From contig CM075203.1 in assembly GCA_037577475.1 (NCBI GenBank), positions 18,912,835 through 18,976,834 of the forward strand: a stretch of DNA of 64,000 nt. Direction: 5' to 3'. Below are positions 49,979-62,258 of this stretch, piece by piece. A model generated the notes under the pieces. It was given only the letters and a program-made list of their open reading frames with translations, had not been told where the DNA came from and made no database searches. Source of the stretch: Chaunax sp. Z400. Lineage: Eukaryota > Chordata > Actinopteri > Lophiiformes > Chaunacidae. Position 1 is the stretch's first letter, and each line of letters opens with the position of its first letter. The position numbers were made by a program, and so were the translations under genes.

Positions 49979-52900
49979 TTAAGCTGGCAGACTCAGCTTC
50001 TTTCCTTTCAGTACTGAAACAAGACAGGACAGCTTCATGTTTAACACAGACTGACAGCATTCATACCAAGAACACAGACATTTGTTTCATATCAGTATGG
50101 GTGGCCTCATAATTCTCACTGCATGCAAATAATTAGAATTTTGTGTGGTTTCCCAACCTTTCGAAGCCATACACTTTTTACAGCAAGACAAGGCTATGAA
50201 GGGTCTCATACTGAGGCTGTGCTTCTGTACAGCTGTGCTTGAGAGTCTAGGATTTTGAACAGGCACTGGACAGTTTATTGTGACACCAACAAGCCAGCTT
50301 GGATACATTTCAAATGCATTCATTTACATGAAGCATCCCATGTTGGTTTAGGAGCACCTGCAGGAAAAGAACAACTTCTAGCAGATCAGACTGGGCTTTG
50401 GTCTGAACAATCCAAATGACTTGAGATGTCTGTGCAGTGTTAACATACTAATTTTAAAGTCATTTAATTTAAGTAAGACTAAAATTTTCCAATGTCTCCT
50501 TCCAATAAGGGAATAAAAGCAGATTAAATGCGATAGCACCCCATTGCTCACTGTTTTGTCGTGTAGTCAGGGTTAGCAATGATGAGAGAATCTTAACTTT
50601 TCCTCACAAACATGAGACCCTTATCTCATAAATCAGGTGATCTTTTTAGTAAGTCATAATAATGTGATATGGAGTCTAAAGTTATTGGTTTTGTAAATGC
50701 AATGTACGTCCATATCCATGAGCTGTGAGCAATTTAACCAAATAATAATAGGTTCAATATTTTACTTTATTGTTTTAGTTTATTTTTTAACTTATCTTTA
50801 TTTATATTGTTATTCTGTTAGGCACTGGTTCTTGCACATTTACTCCTGATACACTTTACATTTTTATTTTCACTTATATTTAAGACTTTTATTTTTATCC
50901 TGTATTGTGTAATTCTTACTATAGTTTGGAGCAATCTCTGGCACAAGAGTTTACTTTGGGATTAATAAAGTTCTATCTTATCTTAGTTTTATAATGTTTC
51001 AATCTTAAATTTGAAAGTTTTAGAGCCCTGAAGGGGTAAAGCTCCTGATATTTAACAAAAAAGACTTAAGAAAAGCCACTAAAATACATTTTGAGGAGCA
51101 GAAATGCTTCTTATTTCTTGATTATTCAATTAAACATCTCATGACACCTCAGTTTTATTGGCGTCTCCTGTCATCAACATGCCAAGATATTAAGATATTC
51201 ACCTTGAGGAAGTTCTCCTACCAACCAAATAGGAATTTTATTTGTGGTGCTCCCAACATAAGGATCATTCCTTTGCTAAAAAAGGAGTTCTAATGAAACC
51301 GCTCACAGTGACGTCTGTGGATTATGAAGAGTAAAGGAGCCTGTACATTCACAACACAATCCAAAACTGGTGTGAGGACAAAAACTAGCTTAGCATCAAA
51401 AATGTGTGTGTGAAACTGTCTCAGAGCTCTTTTGAATTGTGTTTTATCTTTATGCCTATAATCATCCATCCTCTGATTACATCTGCCTGCTGTCCAGCTG
51501 CAGGTATGATGATGACTTGTCAACACTAAAGAAGCCTCCAAAAAGTATTGCCATGTGAGTTGCACAGCAACATGCTAAACATTTACATATTTAACATGCT
51601 TATTGGACTGAAAAAAGCATTTTGATGTCAGGTGGGTCTTGGGTTGTATTAAAATATTTATATAATGTTGGTGTGGAACAAATCTCTGCCAGTGTCTCTT
51701 TGGTCTCCACCTTGATGAAGATTCATCCACAGTAAGAACTGGTATAAGATGATTTATCATTCAGTAACCATTCTATTGAATGTTGAACATTCTAAAGCAG
51801 CACTATGATACCTAACCAAATAACAGAGCAAACACACTCTTACTATTTTACTATGTTTCATGAAATCAAACAAAAATGCCGCAGCGCTCACCTTTTGTTA
51901 CATACAAATAGAAGAAGTCACAGTAGAGGATGGTTTGCACCACCCCAGCGACGATGGCGATCATGTCAAAGAATCCCTCAAAGTAGAACCTCCATATCCA
52001 ATTGATGAGGTAGAGGGCTCTGTAGAGTCCCAGGAAGAACAGGTAATGGGTGGTGATGGTCTCTGCCTCGCCCGTCTTGCTGATCATGAAAAGCTGGGGC
52101 AGGATGGCCACCGACTCCAAGTAGATGGAGAACGTCCAAAGAATCTGGGGGATTATAATGGAACGTGGATTTGTTGAGGGAAAAAGAGGGTGTAATTTAA
52201 AAACATTTACATACTTTTCCCAAAGACAATTTTATCATCTCCAACTGGAAGATATGGCTTTATGGAGAATCCTGCTGGGGCACTAGCAAAGTAGTGTAAG
52301 TACATGAAGGTTCAGTCGAAGGTACAACAATAGTTTCAATCTGTATTTGACGTGTATTATCCTCTGCACAAAAGAAGAGAGTCTGGCGATGAAGCAAAGG
52401 AAAACTCAGGAAAATTTTAAAAGTCTAATCGTTTGGAAACAGTTTCTCCTTTGTTGAAACATTGTGACCTTATGTTACGATTGTTTGAACTGAACTTAAA
52501 ATGACAACTTATCCCTTGTGTGCAGATAGTTGACTGTCAATGAAAATTTCAAGGCAATAGAAGGGGTTCATTGATTAACATCAGCTATTTATGTTTTGTG
52601 CTACAGGTAAACCAAATCTGGTGCAGGCCTAACATATAATCTATATATTACAGTGACTTCTAGGTGAGTTTTTCTTTCCTTGTTCTAAACAAATGTCTCA
52701 AACGAGGTGACAGTGTGGGGTTGAGTCTTTAAGAAACACGTGTAGGCCAGAAAACAGCTGCCAGTCTTAGTCCAAACCTCTTATAATGCATGCGTTTCAC
52801 ATCAACACTCAAACGTATACTTATGCAGAGATTTCTTGGTAAATATTTACATCTACAAACTGCCAATGTGTAGCAGATGCACAGCTGACTGAAGCACCTG

Positions 52901-55900
52901 ACATAATGACTGTGGCCCATCAGTAACTATTTAAAGTTCAATTAGAAGAGAATGGACTGTTCTTATCATTTTTAATCTGACAATCAAAACGTTGTTTGAT
53001 AAAGATGTGAACCAGGAGCAAATCATGCAAAGGTTGGACATCTCCCAAATAAAACTAGATGAACACTACTTGTTCTAAAACTTGCATATGAAACATTGAG
53101 CCTGTTAAAAACTGGTATTATCATCCATGCTGGGTTATTCGATAACAAGTGGACATCTTTGAGTCTGTCAGTTGACGCCTTGTATTATAATGCTTCTCGA
53201 GTAACCACTTTGATCGGATCTCCCTTTCCTGCTCTACATGCAAATAAACACGTACATCGCTGGGACAAACTGATATATATCTTTCCCACAAAGAAAGATT
53301 CACATTTACCGAATTTACAAGAGGGTCCAAATACTTAAGAATTTGTCATAGACAGGGTTTCAAAAAGTTTAAAACATTTCTAAAAGATGTTTTAGGGAAT
53401 CTGGAGACTTTCTACTGACTCTACTGTTACTGTTTACTGTAGTAATGAAATATGACAATGATGTCTTCTTTCAAAGATTTGGTGTAAATGGTGAAATCAG
53501 TTGAAACAGTGTGTTTCACGTAGTGAGGCTGTGACAAACTGATACTAATTTTCACAAGGAAAGAAAAAACTCCATGTGTCACAAACGATTCATATAGAAA
53601 GGAATTATCAGCTAAGTTTAAAACATGGCTTTTTATTCCTAAAATTGTGACGTGAAACATATGAAAAGCAGAGTGATGTGTGAACATAAACAGAGGAGAT
53701 AAGTAAAACTGACAACCAGATACTGAGTGGGGATGGAGGTTCAATGCACATTCAGACTCTCAGCTGTATGATGGAGTATGAATGACTAACCTCCAGGGGA
53801 GAGAAGTCATGGTTAACCAGGAAAGCCAGTCCACCAACAGGGACGACCAGGAACTCCACTCTGAAGGTGTCGTGGTTCCCATCGTAAGTCGCCTTGAATT
53901 TAAGGTAGATCAGGTACACAGTGGCATACGCACATCCAATGTAGATGACCTGAGAGACACAGACATCACACCCAAACATGAAAAATGAATATTCACCAAT
54001 CCTAGTGTCTACTGATCTGCCTTGCTGGGCAATGTCATCATTCAGCAAACACTGGTGTGTTGACTTTGTGTACTAGTTAAGCTTTGAAACTGTGTGCTTA
54101 GTGCTTGGGGAAAGATATGCAACTGGATCTGAGAAGGAGGAGTAACATATGAGTGTCTCACCTTCATGGTGGTGTTGTACAGCGAGATGAAGGAGGTGAG
54201 CAGGTCCAGGTAACGAGTGGTGAACAGTAAGGCAAACAGGATCTGACTCTTCCCAGAAATACCTGTAAAGGACAGCAGAGGACATTTAAACATTTTTACA
54301 TCTTAGAAATACAGTGGGTTTGATCAAGGCATTTAAACAGGCATTCACAGAATGTACACATTCACAGAATGTACACATACTTAGAAGGCAGACTGCCTTC
54401 TAAGTATGTGTACATTCTGTATGTGTACATTCTGTCCATCCAGACAGTTGTGATGTGACTTGGTTATTATTTAGGCAGCAGCTGTAGCTCAACTTGGTGC
54501 AACACCTAAATCCATAGTGGCTTATTGTGCTTAAAATTAAAGGAATTATAACAAAGCAAGCAGTGACATGTCTATCCAAATTTCCACAGTATACCACAGA
54601 CATCATTCACTGCCCCATAGCTCTCTACAACATATGCACTACCACTCCATCTCTGTGCAGGAGCAAAACTCAATCATTCATTCTTCAGTGTCACATCCTG
54701 CAGCCAGCCTGCATACAGTCAATGCATATAAAATACCAGAGACAAGATCAAATTTGAAGAATACAGAAAATGAAACTTTAGACTGCAACCTAAGTTTACA
54801 GAACTAGAAGTTATTTTCACTTTTCATCACTATGGTCCTCCAATATACAATTGGCAATGTAGGTTTGAGAGTGTCTGCTCGGTGCTCTTCATCCTTAGCT
54901 GCACGAGAAGGGAGTCTCTCATCACCAACTCATTCATATGCACTGTCAAGAGTAGGAGGGGGGCTATGATCATTATATATTATTATTGGTCCAACATAGT
55001 CTAGTGCTCTCAGTTATCACATATATGAAACATGGTAAAATTTTGCTTTTGACACTTAACTCCAATATGCAGCTGTCAACAACACTGTAGCTTGAAAGAG
55101 ATTGACTTGGAGCAGTCTGGTTTAATCTCAAGCAAACAGTGCCATTAATCAAATGAGTCATGTCTTGCAGTGATAAAACCCCGAACCTTTGACCGATGGA
55201 AGAGCAGGAAAACACAGCACAGATCCATCACGACAACACATCTTGCAATAATCAGCTATTCTTCTCCAATGCAAAGGCATTGACTCTGCACCTCTAATAG
55301 CCAACTAGGGAGTACTCAATGCTGCCACGTCAGAAAGGTCACACTAGGCTAATGTAAGTAATGTAACGTATGGGAATTACAGGGGCTGGTGTGATGTGCA
55401 GCTAGCAATCAAGTCCAGTATTTGAAATGAAGAGGCCTAGGACGTCAAACTAACAAGTGCTGTGGCCCACAGGTCCCCTTGTCCCCAGCCAACAGTTACC
55501 GTAGCGGGGCCCTCTGCTGTCATAGCTAGCTAACACAACAGCTGCTGCTAGCTAGACTTTACATGTACTTCTTCTAGACAGCAACATTAAGAAAGTTCCA
55601 CGTCGCACTTAGTTATGTTTTTACAGTCGCAGACAGTCTCGTAAATTGCTCGCTGGTGCCACTAGCTAACCAAATAGCTAATGTTAGCTGAAAACTGGCT
55701 AATAAGCTCCAACTCCAGAATAAGTTAATGTAGCGACCTGTGTACGTCTAGTTAAAATGTAATGTTAAATTTATATGGAAAGACACTTTCTGTGCAAACT
55801 AGGGGGTCAAACAAACTGTAAGTGAAGGTGTACGACTAACTTACCGGCACAGGACCTGGTTTTCCATATTTTTAGCAGCAGGATGATGATGGCTGCTAAA

Positions 55901-55935
55901 TGGGAGAGATCGCCGGTTAGCCTGAAAATGTTCAT
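49979..55935 (-). CDS. kdelr2: ER lumen protein-retaining receptor 2 (KDEL receptor 2)
   Basis: The receptor binds KDEL-tailed ER residents that escape to the Golgi and returns them by COPI vesicles. It is a seven-helix SWEET-like membrane protein. Coding exons: 55845-55935 (MNIFRLTGDLSHLAAI), 54162-54262 (GISGKSQILFALLFTTRYLD), 53791-53949 (FKATYDGNHDTFRVEFLVVP), 51892-52144 (ISKTGEAETITTHYLFFLG), 49979-50013 (VLKGKKLSLPA then stop). Lengths add to 639 bases, 212 residues, exactly the family length. All junctions are GT-AG. The cytosolic C-terminal Lys cluster (KGKK) for COPI binding is in the 35-base last exon, 1.9 kb from its neighbour. KDELR2 rather than KDELR1 or 3 is chosen by the C-terminus LKGKKLSLPA; which fish ohnolog (a or b) cannot be told. 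Confidence 0.96.
50760..51000 (+). mobile_element. LINE 3' tail in kdelr2 intron 4
   Basis: The closing sequence GGGATTAATAAAGTTCTATC, then TTATCTTA is a typical fish LINE/SINE tail (GGGATTAATAAAGTATCTATC type). Only the AT-rich tail remains. Confidence 0.55.
54364..54420. repeat. perfect 28-base-arm palindrome in kdelr2 intron 1
   Basis: Arms at 54364-54391 and 54393-54420 are exact inverse copies around a single central A at 54392. The outer parts (ACAGAATGTACAC on the left, GTGTACATTCTGT on the right) are each present twice, so the symmetric region spans about 54342-54435. It sits about 80 bases past the donor-distal end of exon 2's acceptor. No coding content. Confidence 0.95.
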
Positions 55936-56098
55936 GTTTCTGGGAGGGCCAACACGAGTAAACCGATTTTTAACTCTGTAAAGAGCTCAGTTCGTCTCCA
56001 GTAACGATTAGCTAATAACCTGACAGCGTTGAATGACACCGCAACAACAGAATTGACTGTTTCTGTCTTAAGATGGGAAAATGGCGAGCAAAGAGCGA

Positions 56099-56116
56099 CG
56101 TGGCTTGGGGACGTGG
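56099..56116 (-). promoter_or_regulatory. paired CCACGTC motifs upstream of kdelr2
   Basis: On the gene strand CCACG occurs at 56116-56112 and 56103-56099, about 165-180 bases before the ATG. Inverted CCAAT boxes lie further upstream (ATTGG at 56130-56134 and near 56165-56169). CCACG is the ATF6/XBP1 half of ER stress response elements. KDEL receptors are known to respond to ER stress. The spacing does not match the strict ERSE pattern, so this is suggestive only. Confidence 0.35.
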
Positions 56117-56135
56117 CCAAAACAACAGCACCCAA

Positions 56136-57422
56136 TGCAAAACGGGAAACGATCGTGTGCTCAACCAATCAGAGGAAAAGGAAGCCTTATTTTGCATAAA
56201 TTATGATATACAAATGCTACCTTCAGGCTCCATGGAAAAGATAGTAAATACTAACTTCTCTGCTCCAAGACACAAGGCACAAGGAAATGCATTCCAGATA
56301 TATGGAGAAAATATTTGACAGCACATGAACACGACTAATATGTTTAAAGTGAGGATGAGGCATCATAAACTAAACCCTATTTAGGTGTGGGCCCTGGAGC
56401 TAGAACCTTGAGTTCTGTTTGGAACCACAGTTACGAACTGATCTATCAATATATCATGTATATATATATTTTTTTTTTAAATTCTGAAACCTTGATCATA
56501 CTCTTTCGATATGAAATATTGAATTCATTGTTTCACATTGGTTGTTGTGCATTAACAAAGACAGACACCACTGGTGTAAAGTGAGGCCGTGCAACTTTAC
56601 AAAGTAGAAATAACACAATCTTTCTCTTTCAAATAGAGTTGGATTCCGACCAAGTGGCCAGAAACATGATTCCAAATAAATGTTAATGCTGCTCCTGATT
56701 CTGTATGTGTAAATAACAACTTTACTTGTTTACATAATTTACTTGATATGTCAATATTTTGTTTTCAGCTTGCTATGCTGCCCACTAGCAATGAAAAAAC
56801 ATTAAATCCATCTTTAATTAATACTAGCAACTTCTGGCCACTGACAAGTTATATAGGCTTGAATTAAGGAGGCCTCATATTACTTTTGGCATCATAATAG
56901 GGTGGCATAGATAAACTATTGTTCATTTTGAAATGAAAGCCCCACATCTGGTACGTATATCAATATATTTAGAAGAAATCTGGATATTGGACCATTGAGC
57001 ACATTGGCATTGTGATTACCATGGTAGCCATTTTCCCAGATGGCCACCAGCAGTTATTAGCATAGAACACTTTGGCCACCCATACGCTGCTGTTTCCATG
57101 TTTGCAGCTCCACAAATATTGGTTACATACTAGTTAAAGTGACTAATGTTTTATTACAATGAAGGAAAATATCAATAAAAGAAAATACAAATTGGTCAAA
57201 TTGTCTCTACATGTTCTGGTGATAACTGGACTGTAGCAGTAATGAGTAGTTTTGTATTAACAAAGGACATGAAACAAAGTTCAGTGAATGTACTGAAGAA
57301 TGGGGTAGTCGGGGCCTAAGGCTTAGAGAAGCCAAGTTGTGAAGCAAGTTTGTGACCAGGGTTGTTGGTTTAATACCCAGACCAGCTGGATACAGTGTTG
57401 CAGCTTGTCAGAGCATTGAACA
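56136..57422. other. intergenic, no gene seen
   Basis: Spacer upstream of kdelr2. AT-rich with short open frames that show no domain or splice partner. Confidence 0.5.
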
Positions 57423-57782
57423 CTAGAGGGGAATGGAAACCTTTCTGGTCAGGGGCACACAGCTATTTGGAGTGTTTCCAGGCAGCCAATTCACATCCAG
57501 CTGACTTATGCTGACTTTGTGAAAGACCTCATCAGTATCAACAGTGCAAATGAGCATCCAGTGGTGGCCATGTCGTGCAGTGTGTAATACAAAATAACGA
57601 GCTTCCTCCTGGCTGCACGGGGCCATGGTGTGGCCATGATGAGGCCTCGTGCCGCAGTGTGTGGTAGCTGTCTGCTGAGGAACCCGCTTCCCATGAATGA
57701 AGACAACTTCCCTGTCTTCCACACAGAGCACCTGAAGGAAGACCATGGACATGATAGTTGTGTCATGTTTCTGTGAACCCAC
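57423..57782 (-). pseudogene. fragment of a repetitive transposable-element-type ORF
   Basis: A 119-codon frame contains CSQEEARYFVLHTARHG, then MLICTVDTDEV. This resembles a widely dispersed invertebrate and fish repeat protein whose copies read HEEADTRxLLHxxHA, then IRTVDTDVVVL. Here HEEADTR has become QEEARYF. Upstream and downstream parts are missing and no intron structure is seen. It is most likely a dead copy of a transposon-borne gene. The family assignment is from memory and should be tested. Confidence 0.45.
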
Positions 57783-57984
57783 ACAAAGTTCTGCCAGTTT
57801 ACAGGTTTTAAGAAATTCCCTCCAGGCATTCCTGGGATATCAAGTTCACGAGGATGGACAGACAGACAGCCAAAAAGCATAATACCTTCAGCCATGGCTA
57901 TAACCTACATGGCAGTATTATAAAATCAATGTTTGCTCTTGAATCCACCATGTGACAAAATAATATGACAAAAACTGTCTTTAC

Positions 57985-58450
57985 ACATTAAATGCATGAC
58001 ATGGATCCATCCCTTTATCCACATATACTCCAAAATTCACTGGTCCCATTTTTGGCACGTCACACTCTTCCACTAAGATTCACAAAAACCAGTCAAGTAG
58101 TTTTTGTGTCATTGACAAAATGGTCCAAACAAAAAAAAGTAGAACAAAATCCTAAATCCAATTTATTTGGATCTACTCCAAATTTAATGAGTTCGTCTTT
58201 GCTACATTCTCAACTCTTTTACCAAGTGTCATGAAAATCCATCAGGTGGTTTATGTGTAATAGAGAGAATTAGTGGAAAAAAAAATACTGGATTCAAGCC
58301 TTGATCTGGATCCACTCCAAAATGTAATGGGGTCTTCCCCACCATTTCCCCATCCATCTCACCAATTTTCATGAAAATCCATCACGAAGCTTTTGTGTAA
58401 TCCTGCGGTGGTGAAAACATTTCCTCCTTGGCAGAGGTGATTATTTCGTC
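57985..58450 (+). repeat. interspersed fish repeat ending in CCTCCTTGGCAGAGGTGA
   Basis: Contains two related blocks (CACTCTTCCACTAAGATTCA with CAAGTAGTTTTTGTG near 58065-58110, and TTTTCATGAAAATCCATCA with GAAGCTTTTGTGTAATCCTG near 58368-58408) and the typical end CCTCCTTGGCAGAGGTGA. A second fragment, in the opposite sense, is at 60065-60245. Non-coding. Confidence 0.65.
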
Positions 58451-59172
58451 AAGTCCATTTTTATCTGGTCCTCAAAATTACTAGGATCTAGGTAATGTCC
58501 GTTATTTCATGTGGATCCAATAAGACAGGAAAATTTGACCAAGCAGTGGCGATTATTTTTGAAAAAGGGAAAAAAAGGGAAAATGGCCCAACACCCACTT
58601 TTGTTCCCACTGTATCTATCGACACATTTGGCAAATTTGTTTCTTTTATCACAAGATGAACGATTGTGATGATATGATGTGCTATGCCAGCCCTCTATCA
58701 CTCATAACAACTTTAAACAAACATACAATTAAAATACAAGAAGCCCCATTCAAATTGATAAAATCAAGAGTAAGCACAGAAAAAAAATATATAAAATCAA
58801 TAAAGATTCAACAATTATTCCCACTGATATTACAAAATGATGAAACACTAACAGTTTAAACACTTCCCACAAATACTGTGGCAGACGTCACAGAACAAAC
58901 ACCCACAACATGGTGGTATGTCATAAGATTTGATCTTCATTGGCATTTCATACAGGCACTGCCATCCAATTATTATAGCGGTATCACGGTCACAGAAGAT
59001 GGCTGGTAAATGTTGGAACTACAGTACCTGAGCTTCACACCTGACTCATAAAAAAGAAAGACTGTTTAACAAATGAATCATATGAGAATTGCACTAAAAT
59101 CCACCCTGGAGTAAACCAATGAGGTGATGTTAGGTTCGCCAAATTAGAGCCTCTGTCAGTACAATGGTGCGT
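58451..59172. other. region downstream of mettl9, no separate gene seen
   Basis: Probably includes the mettl9 3' untranslated region. No clear AATAAA was picked on the minus strand. The short frames carry no domain. Confidence 0.4.
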
Positions 59173-62100
59173 TCAATGATCAGACTCTGAACTATCCTCT
59201 GAGGCCTTGAGAACAAACACAGCGTCATCAAGAAAGTAGTAATCTTGGTACATGTCGCCTTCACAGAGATATGGCAACCGGGTCACAGCCTCCACCTCAA
59301 ACCCCGCCCTTCGGAAAACCTCATTGGAGAGGACGGTTACTTGCTCCTCCCATGTTTTCCCCTTTACTTTCAGGTGTTCTTTGGGACGCTGCCACCTTCC
59401 TCCTGAGAACAAACATAGACAGAATGTTTTTATATGGAATATAGAGGAAGTATGTGAACTAATATACATATTACGTGAGTTGCATTGATCCACAACTGAC
59501 CGACTTCCACATAGGGCTGGAAGGGAAGCACCACTGCCAGGATGAGTCTCCCTGTGTTGGGAACTAGCGAGCTCCTGATGTCCCGCAGGAGAAGGAAAGG
59601 ATCGTCACAGCGGTCCAGCAGGTTCAGACAGCTAACAACATCATACTGGAAACCAGTCTGCTGCCACTCTTCTATATCCAGAACTCTGAGCATGACAAAG
59701 CAGGATTTTCAGATGTTATTTTAAAGACTACAGCAGTCTCTCTGTTTTGTACACAATATATTCTCATCTCATCTGTGTGATTAATCCTTATGTATTAAAT
59801 TCAGCATAATGTATATTCCACAGCATTATTTTCCTTCAGTGCAACATCGTGAAAAGTTCATTACTCTGTTGCATGTCTACTTTTAACAGAAATCGTTCCA
59901 ATTACTTTGAATATGCTGGTTATTTAATCACTGTAAATTAAACTCAACAGTTCATGCAAATATTTAAAACAAAAGCTGACTGGGAACCAGTTGGATTACA
60001 CCCTTGGTCACCCTCTTCTTCCTAAATGACTGGGAGAACATATATTCTTCCCTTTTACTATGTCGTCCAAGGAGGCCATGTTTTTGCCAGCATTGGTTTG
60101 TTTGTCTGTTTGTTAGCAGGGTTACTCAAAAAGATATCAACAGACTTTAATGAATTTTTTTCACATTAGTACGGTATGGCCCAAAGATCGATTAATTTGA
60201 TTTTGGTGCCCCACGATGAACTGCTCATCATTCATTGCCTGATCAAGGTGTTCATCAGGTAGATGAGTGAAGAGGAGCTGCACCTGCACCACTCCTATAC
60301 CAGCAGAGGGCACCAGGCTCCAGTGGAGGTGAGCTCCACTACAGGAAGGTGTGACACAGGGAAATTGAGTTCTGCCACAAATTGCATTAATAAGTGAGGG
60401 AAACTAAATGCCTTAATGCCTATTTTCTTAAATGGAATTAAAATATCCGTATCATAACTGAATGGATGTTCAATCTTTGCATGCTTTGAGCATGTGATGC
60501 TTGTAATAAAAACAAACTGTCACAGAGAGATTAGTTTTGTTTTAGAATAAGATATAAATACTTCAAGCATAAAATGTCAGTCATTTCTGTTTTAGTGAGA
60601 CTAGTTGGAAAGGAAAGTAAACAGTGATAACTTCTGTAAATAATAGGCCCAGCCAAAATGCCTTTGGGTGATTAAATGCTGGTACATACCACAGATAAAA
60701 ATAAAACAAAACACGTGACTTGGATTACTTGAAAGAAGGGAATGTTTCTGTTACATAAGATAAGCTTCTACTTTACTGTTTTCTCAAATCACTGTCAAGC
60801 TACTCTTAATAAAACTCCACTTCATGCAGATATTCGAATACAAAGCACATCATTAAAAGAAGATCATCGTCTCTGAGTAGCAGAATAAAAAATGCAGACA
60901 GACAGACATAAATAAAGCAAAGTAAGAACTGAATAGTGATGAGAGCTCCAACCATCAGTGTAGCGGGTGGGTCTCCAATCTGTTGTTGTATTAATGGAAC
61001 TAGTGCTGCCAGATGTTGAACTTATCAAAACAACAAATACACAAGTTTTGAGGTTAAATCCACACACTTCCGTGACTTTCTACTCACTTGTAATTCCTCC
61101 TCTGAAGATGCCATTTCATGGGCACGGACACCTCAGTCGCATAGACCTCTCTGAAATGGGCTCCCATCACCTCTGTGACGCCTCCATCCCCAGCTCCAAT
61201 GTCCAGGAGTCTCTCAGCACTCCAATCTGGTCCGACCCGGAGCAGACGCTGGAACTGCTCCGAGGAAAACACAAACATAGAGCCACGACCCAGAAACCTG
61301 AGACAGAGAGCGCGTCAGAGGAAGACATACAAGACAGGTGAAACACAGACAGACATGTGTCTGCACTACTCACCCATTGATGGAGGTGCGAGAGACCAGA
61401 GGACTGAGGACTGTTGCTACAAAAGAGTGGTAGAGCTGGGTGAGCAGCCAGCCCGACTTCTCCACGCTCTGCTCGAGGAAAGCCTTGGTGTCTGAATCCA
61501 GGTGGCTCTGGATGAACAGGGGTTGCACAGATTCTCCGAGCAGGTCAGGAGAGCAACGGTACCACTAGAGCCACAGGAAAAAGGACATGGACAAGAATTT
61601 CAGAGATAGAGAGAAACGGGGGAACATTATAGAGAGAAACATCTTCAAACCTTAAAATGAGGTCCAGTTGCTTATTTATTTAACTTCTTGGGATTACCGT
61701 GATGTGGATGAATGAGAATCTACACAAACATATTAAACTAATAATGATACCAATGTGATTCCAAATACTAGGGACAGGTTTTAATGGCCCAGAAGTCACG
61801 TTATGAGGCTCTAACTATCATGGAACCATTGCTTTTAAGTGCAATGACATCATGAGGAAACCGAGCTGCCATGGTGGAGGTTTGTTCTCTCTGGATGTCT
61901 GGTTCTGATTAATGTTTGCCTCTTACATGGACGTCCTCATGCCAGATCCCATTCAAATGTGACAAACCTCATGCACATTAATACAGTAGTGATTCTATGA
62001 AAACAGCAAAAACATTTTAACATGCAACTTCATATACAGCACTGATAAATGATAAATAACTGACTGGTTAGTAGGTCGTACCTCTTGTCTCTCAATCGCA

Positions 62101-62258
62101 GCCGCTTCGCTGTCGCTCAACATGTTCATAAACAGTGAACGGGCGAGTGGACTACGGGCGTACTTCCCCGTCCACATCCTCCTGACAGACAGCAGGAAGG
62201 CGATGTAGCCCAGAACCCAGGCTACAAAAATCAGTGTCCTCAGCTGTAGATGACACAT
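59173..62258 (-). CDS. mettl9: protein-L-histidine N-pros-methyltransferase METTL9 (DREV)
   Basis: METTL9 uses S-adenosylmethionine to methylate histidines in HxH motifs of target proteins. Coding exons: 62082-62258 (MCHLQLRTLIFVAWVLGYIA), 61374-61564 (WLLTQLYHSFVATVLSPLV), 61088-61297 (GRGSMFVFSSEQFQRLLR), 59501-59685 (GFQYDVVSCLNLLDRCDDP), 59173-59402 (RLPYLCEGDMYQDYYFLDD). Phases join to 993 bases, 330 residues, against about 318 in human. The hydrophobic N-terminus looks like a signal sequence or anchor, followed by RSPLARSLFMNM. The SAM-binding motif LLDIGAGDG lies at about 153-161. The C-terminus ends in an acidic SSESDH tail. The start at 62258 is chosen because it gives the family-like N-terminus; an ATG at 62339 in the same frame would add 27 residues. 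Confidence 0.94.
60065..60245 (-). repeat. interspersed fish repeat in mettl9 intron 3
   Basis: CCAAGGAGGCCATGTTTTTG, then GTTTGTTTGTCTGTTTGTTAGC, AGGGTTACTCAAAAAG and AATGAATTTTTTTCAC is the reverse-sense counterpart of the repeat at 57985-58450. Non-coding. Confidence 0.65.
61734..61885. repeat. interspersed fish repeat, copy 2, in mettl9 intron 1
   Basis: Matches 31908-32050 base for base over long stretches (ACTAATAATGATACCAATGTG, GTGCAATGACATCATG). Both copies are in the same orientation, within introns of minus-strand genes. Confidence 0.7.

Noticed and set aside
49728..50112. Open frames on the plus strand around the kdelr2 last exon
   Set aside because: They run antisense to the kdelr2 3' untranslated region and come from low-complexity G-rich sequence.
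51866..51891. Reading kdelr2 exon 4 straight through to a stop at 51866
   Set aside because: The frame would end in ERCGIFV. A GT donor at 51891 and a matching 35-base last exon (VLKGKKLSLPA) at 49979-50013 restore the exact family C-terminus.
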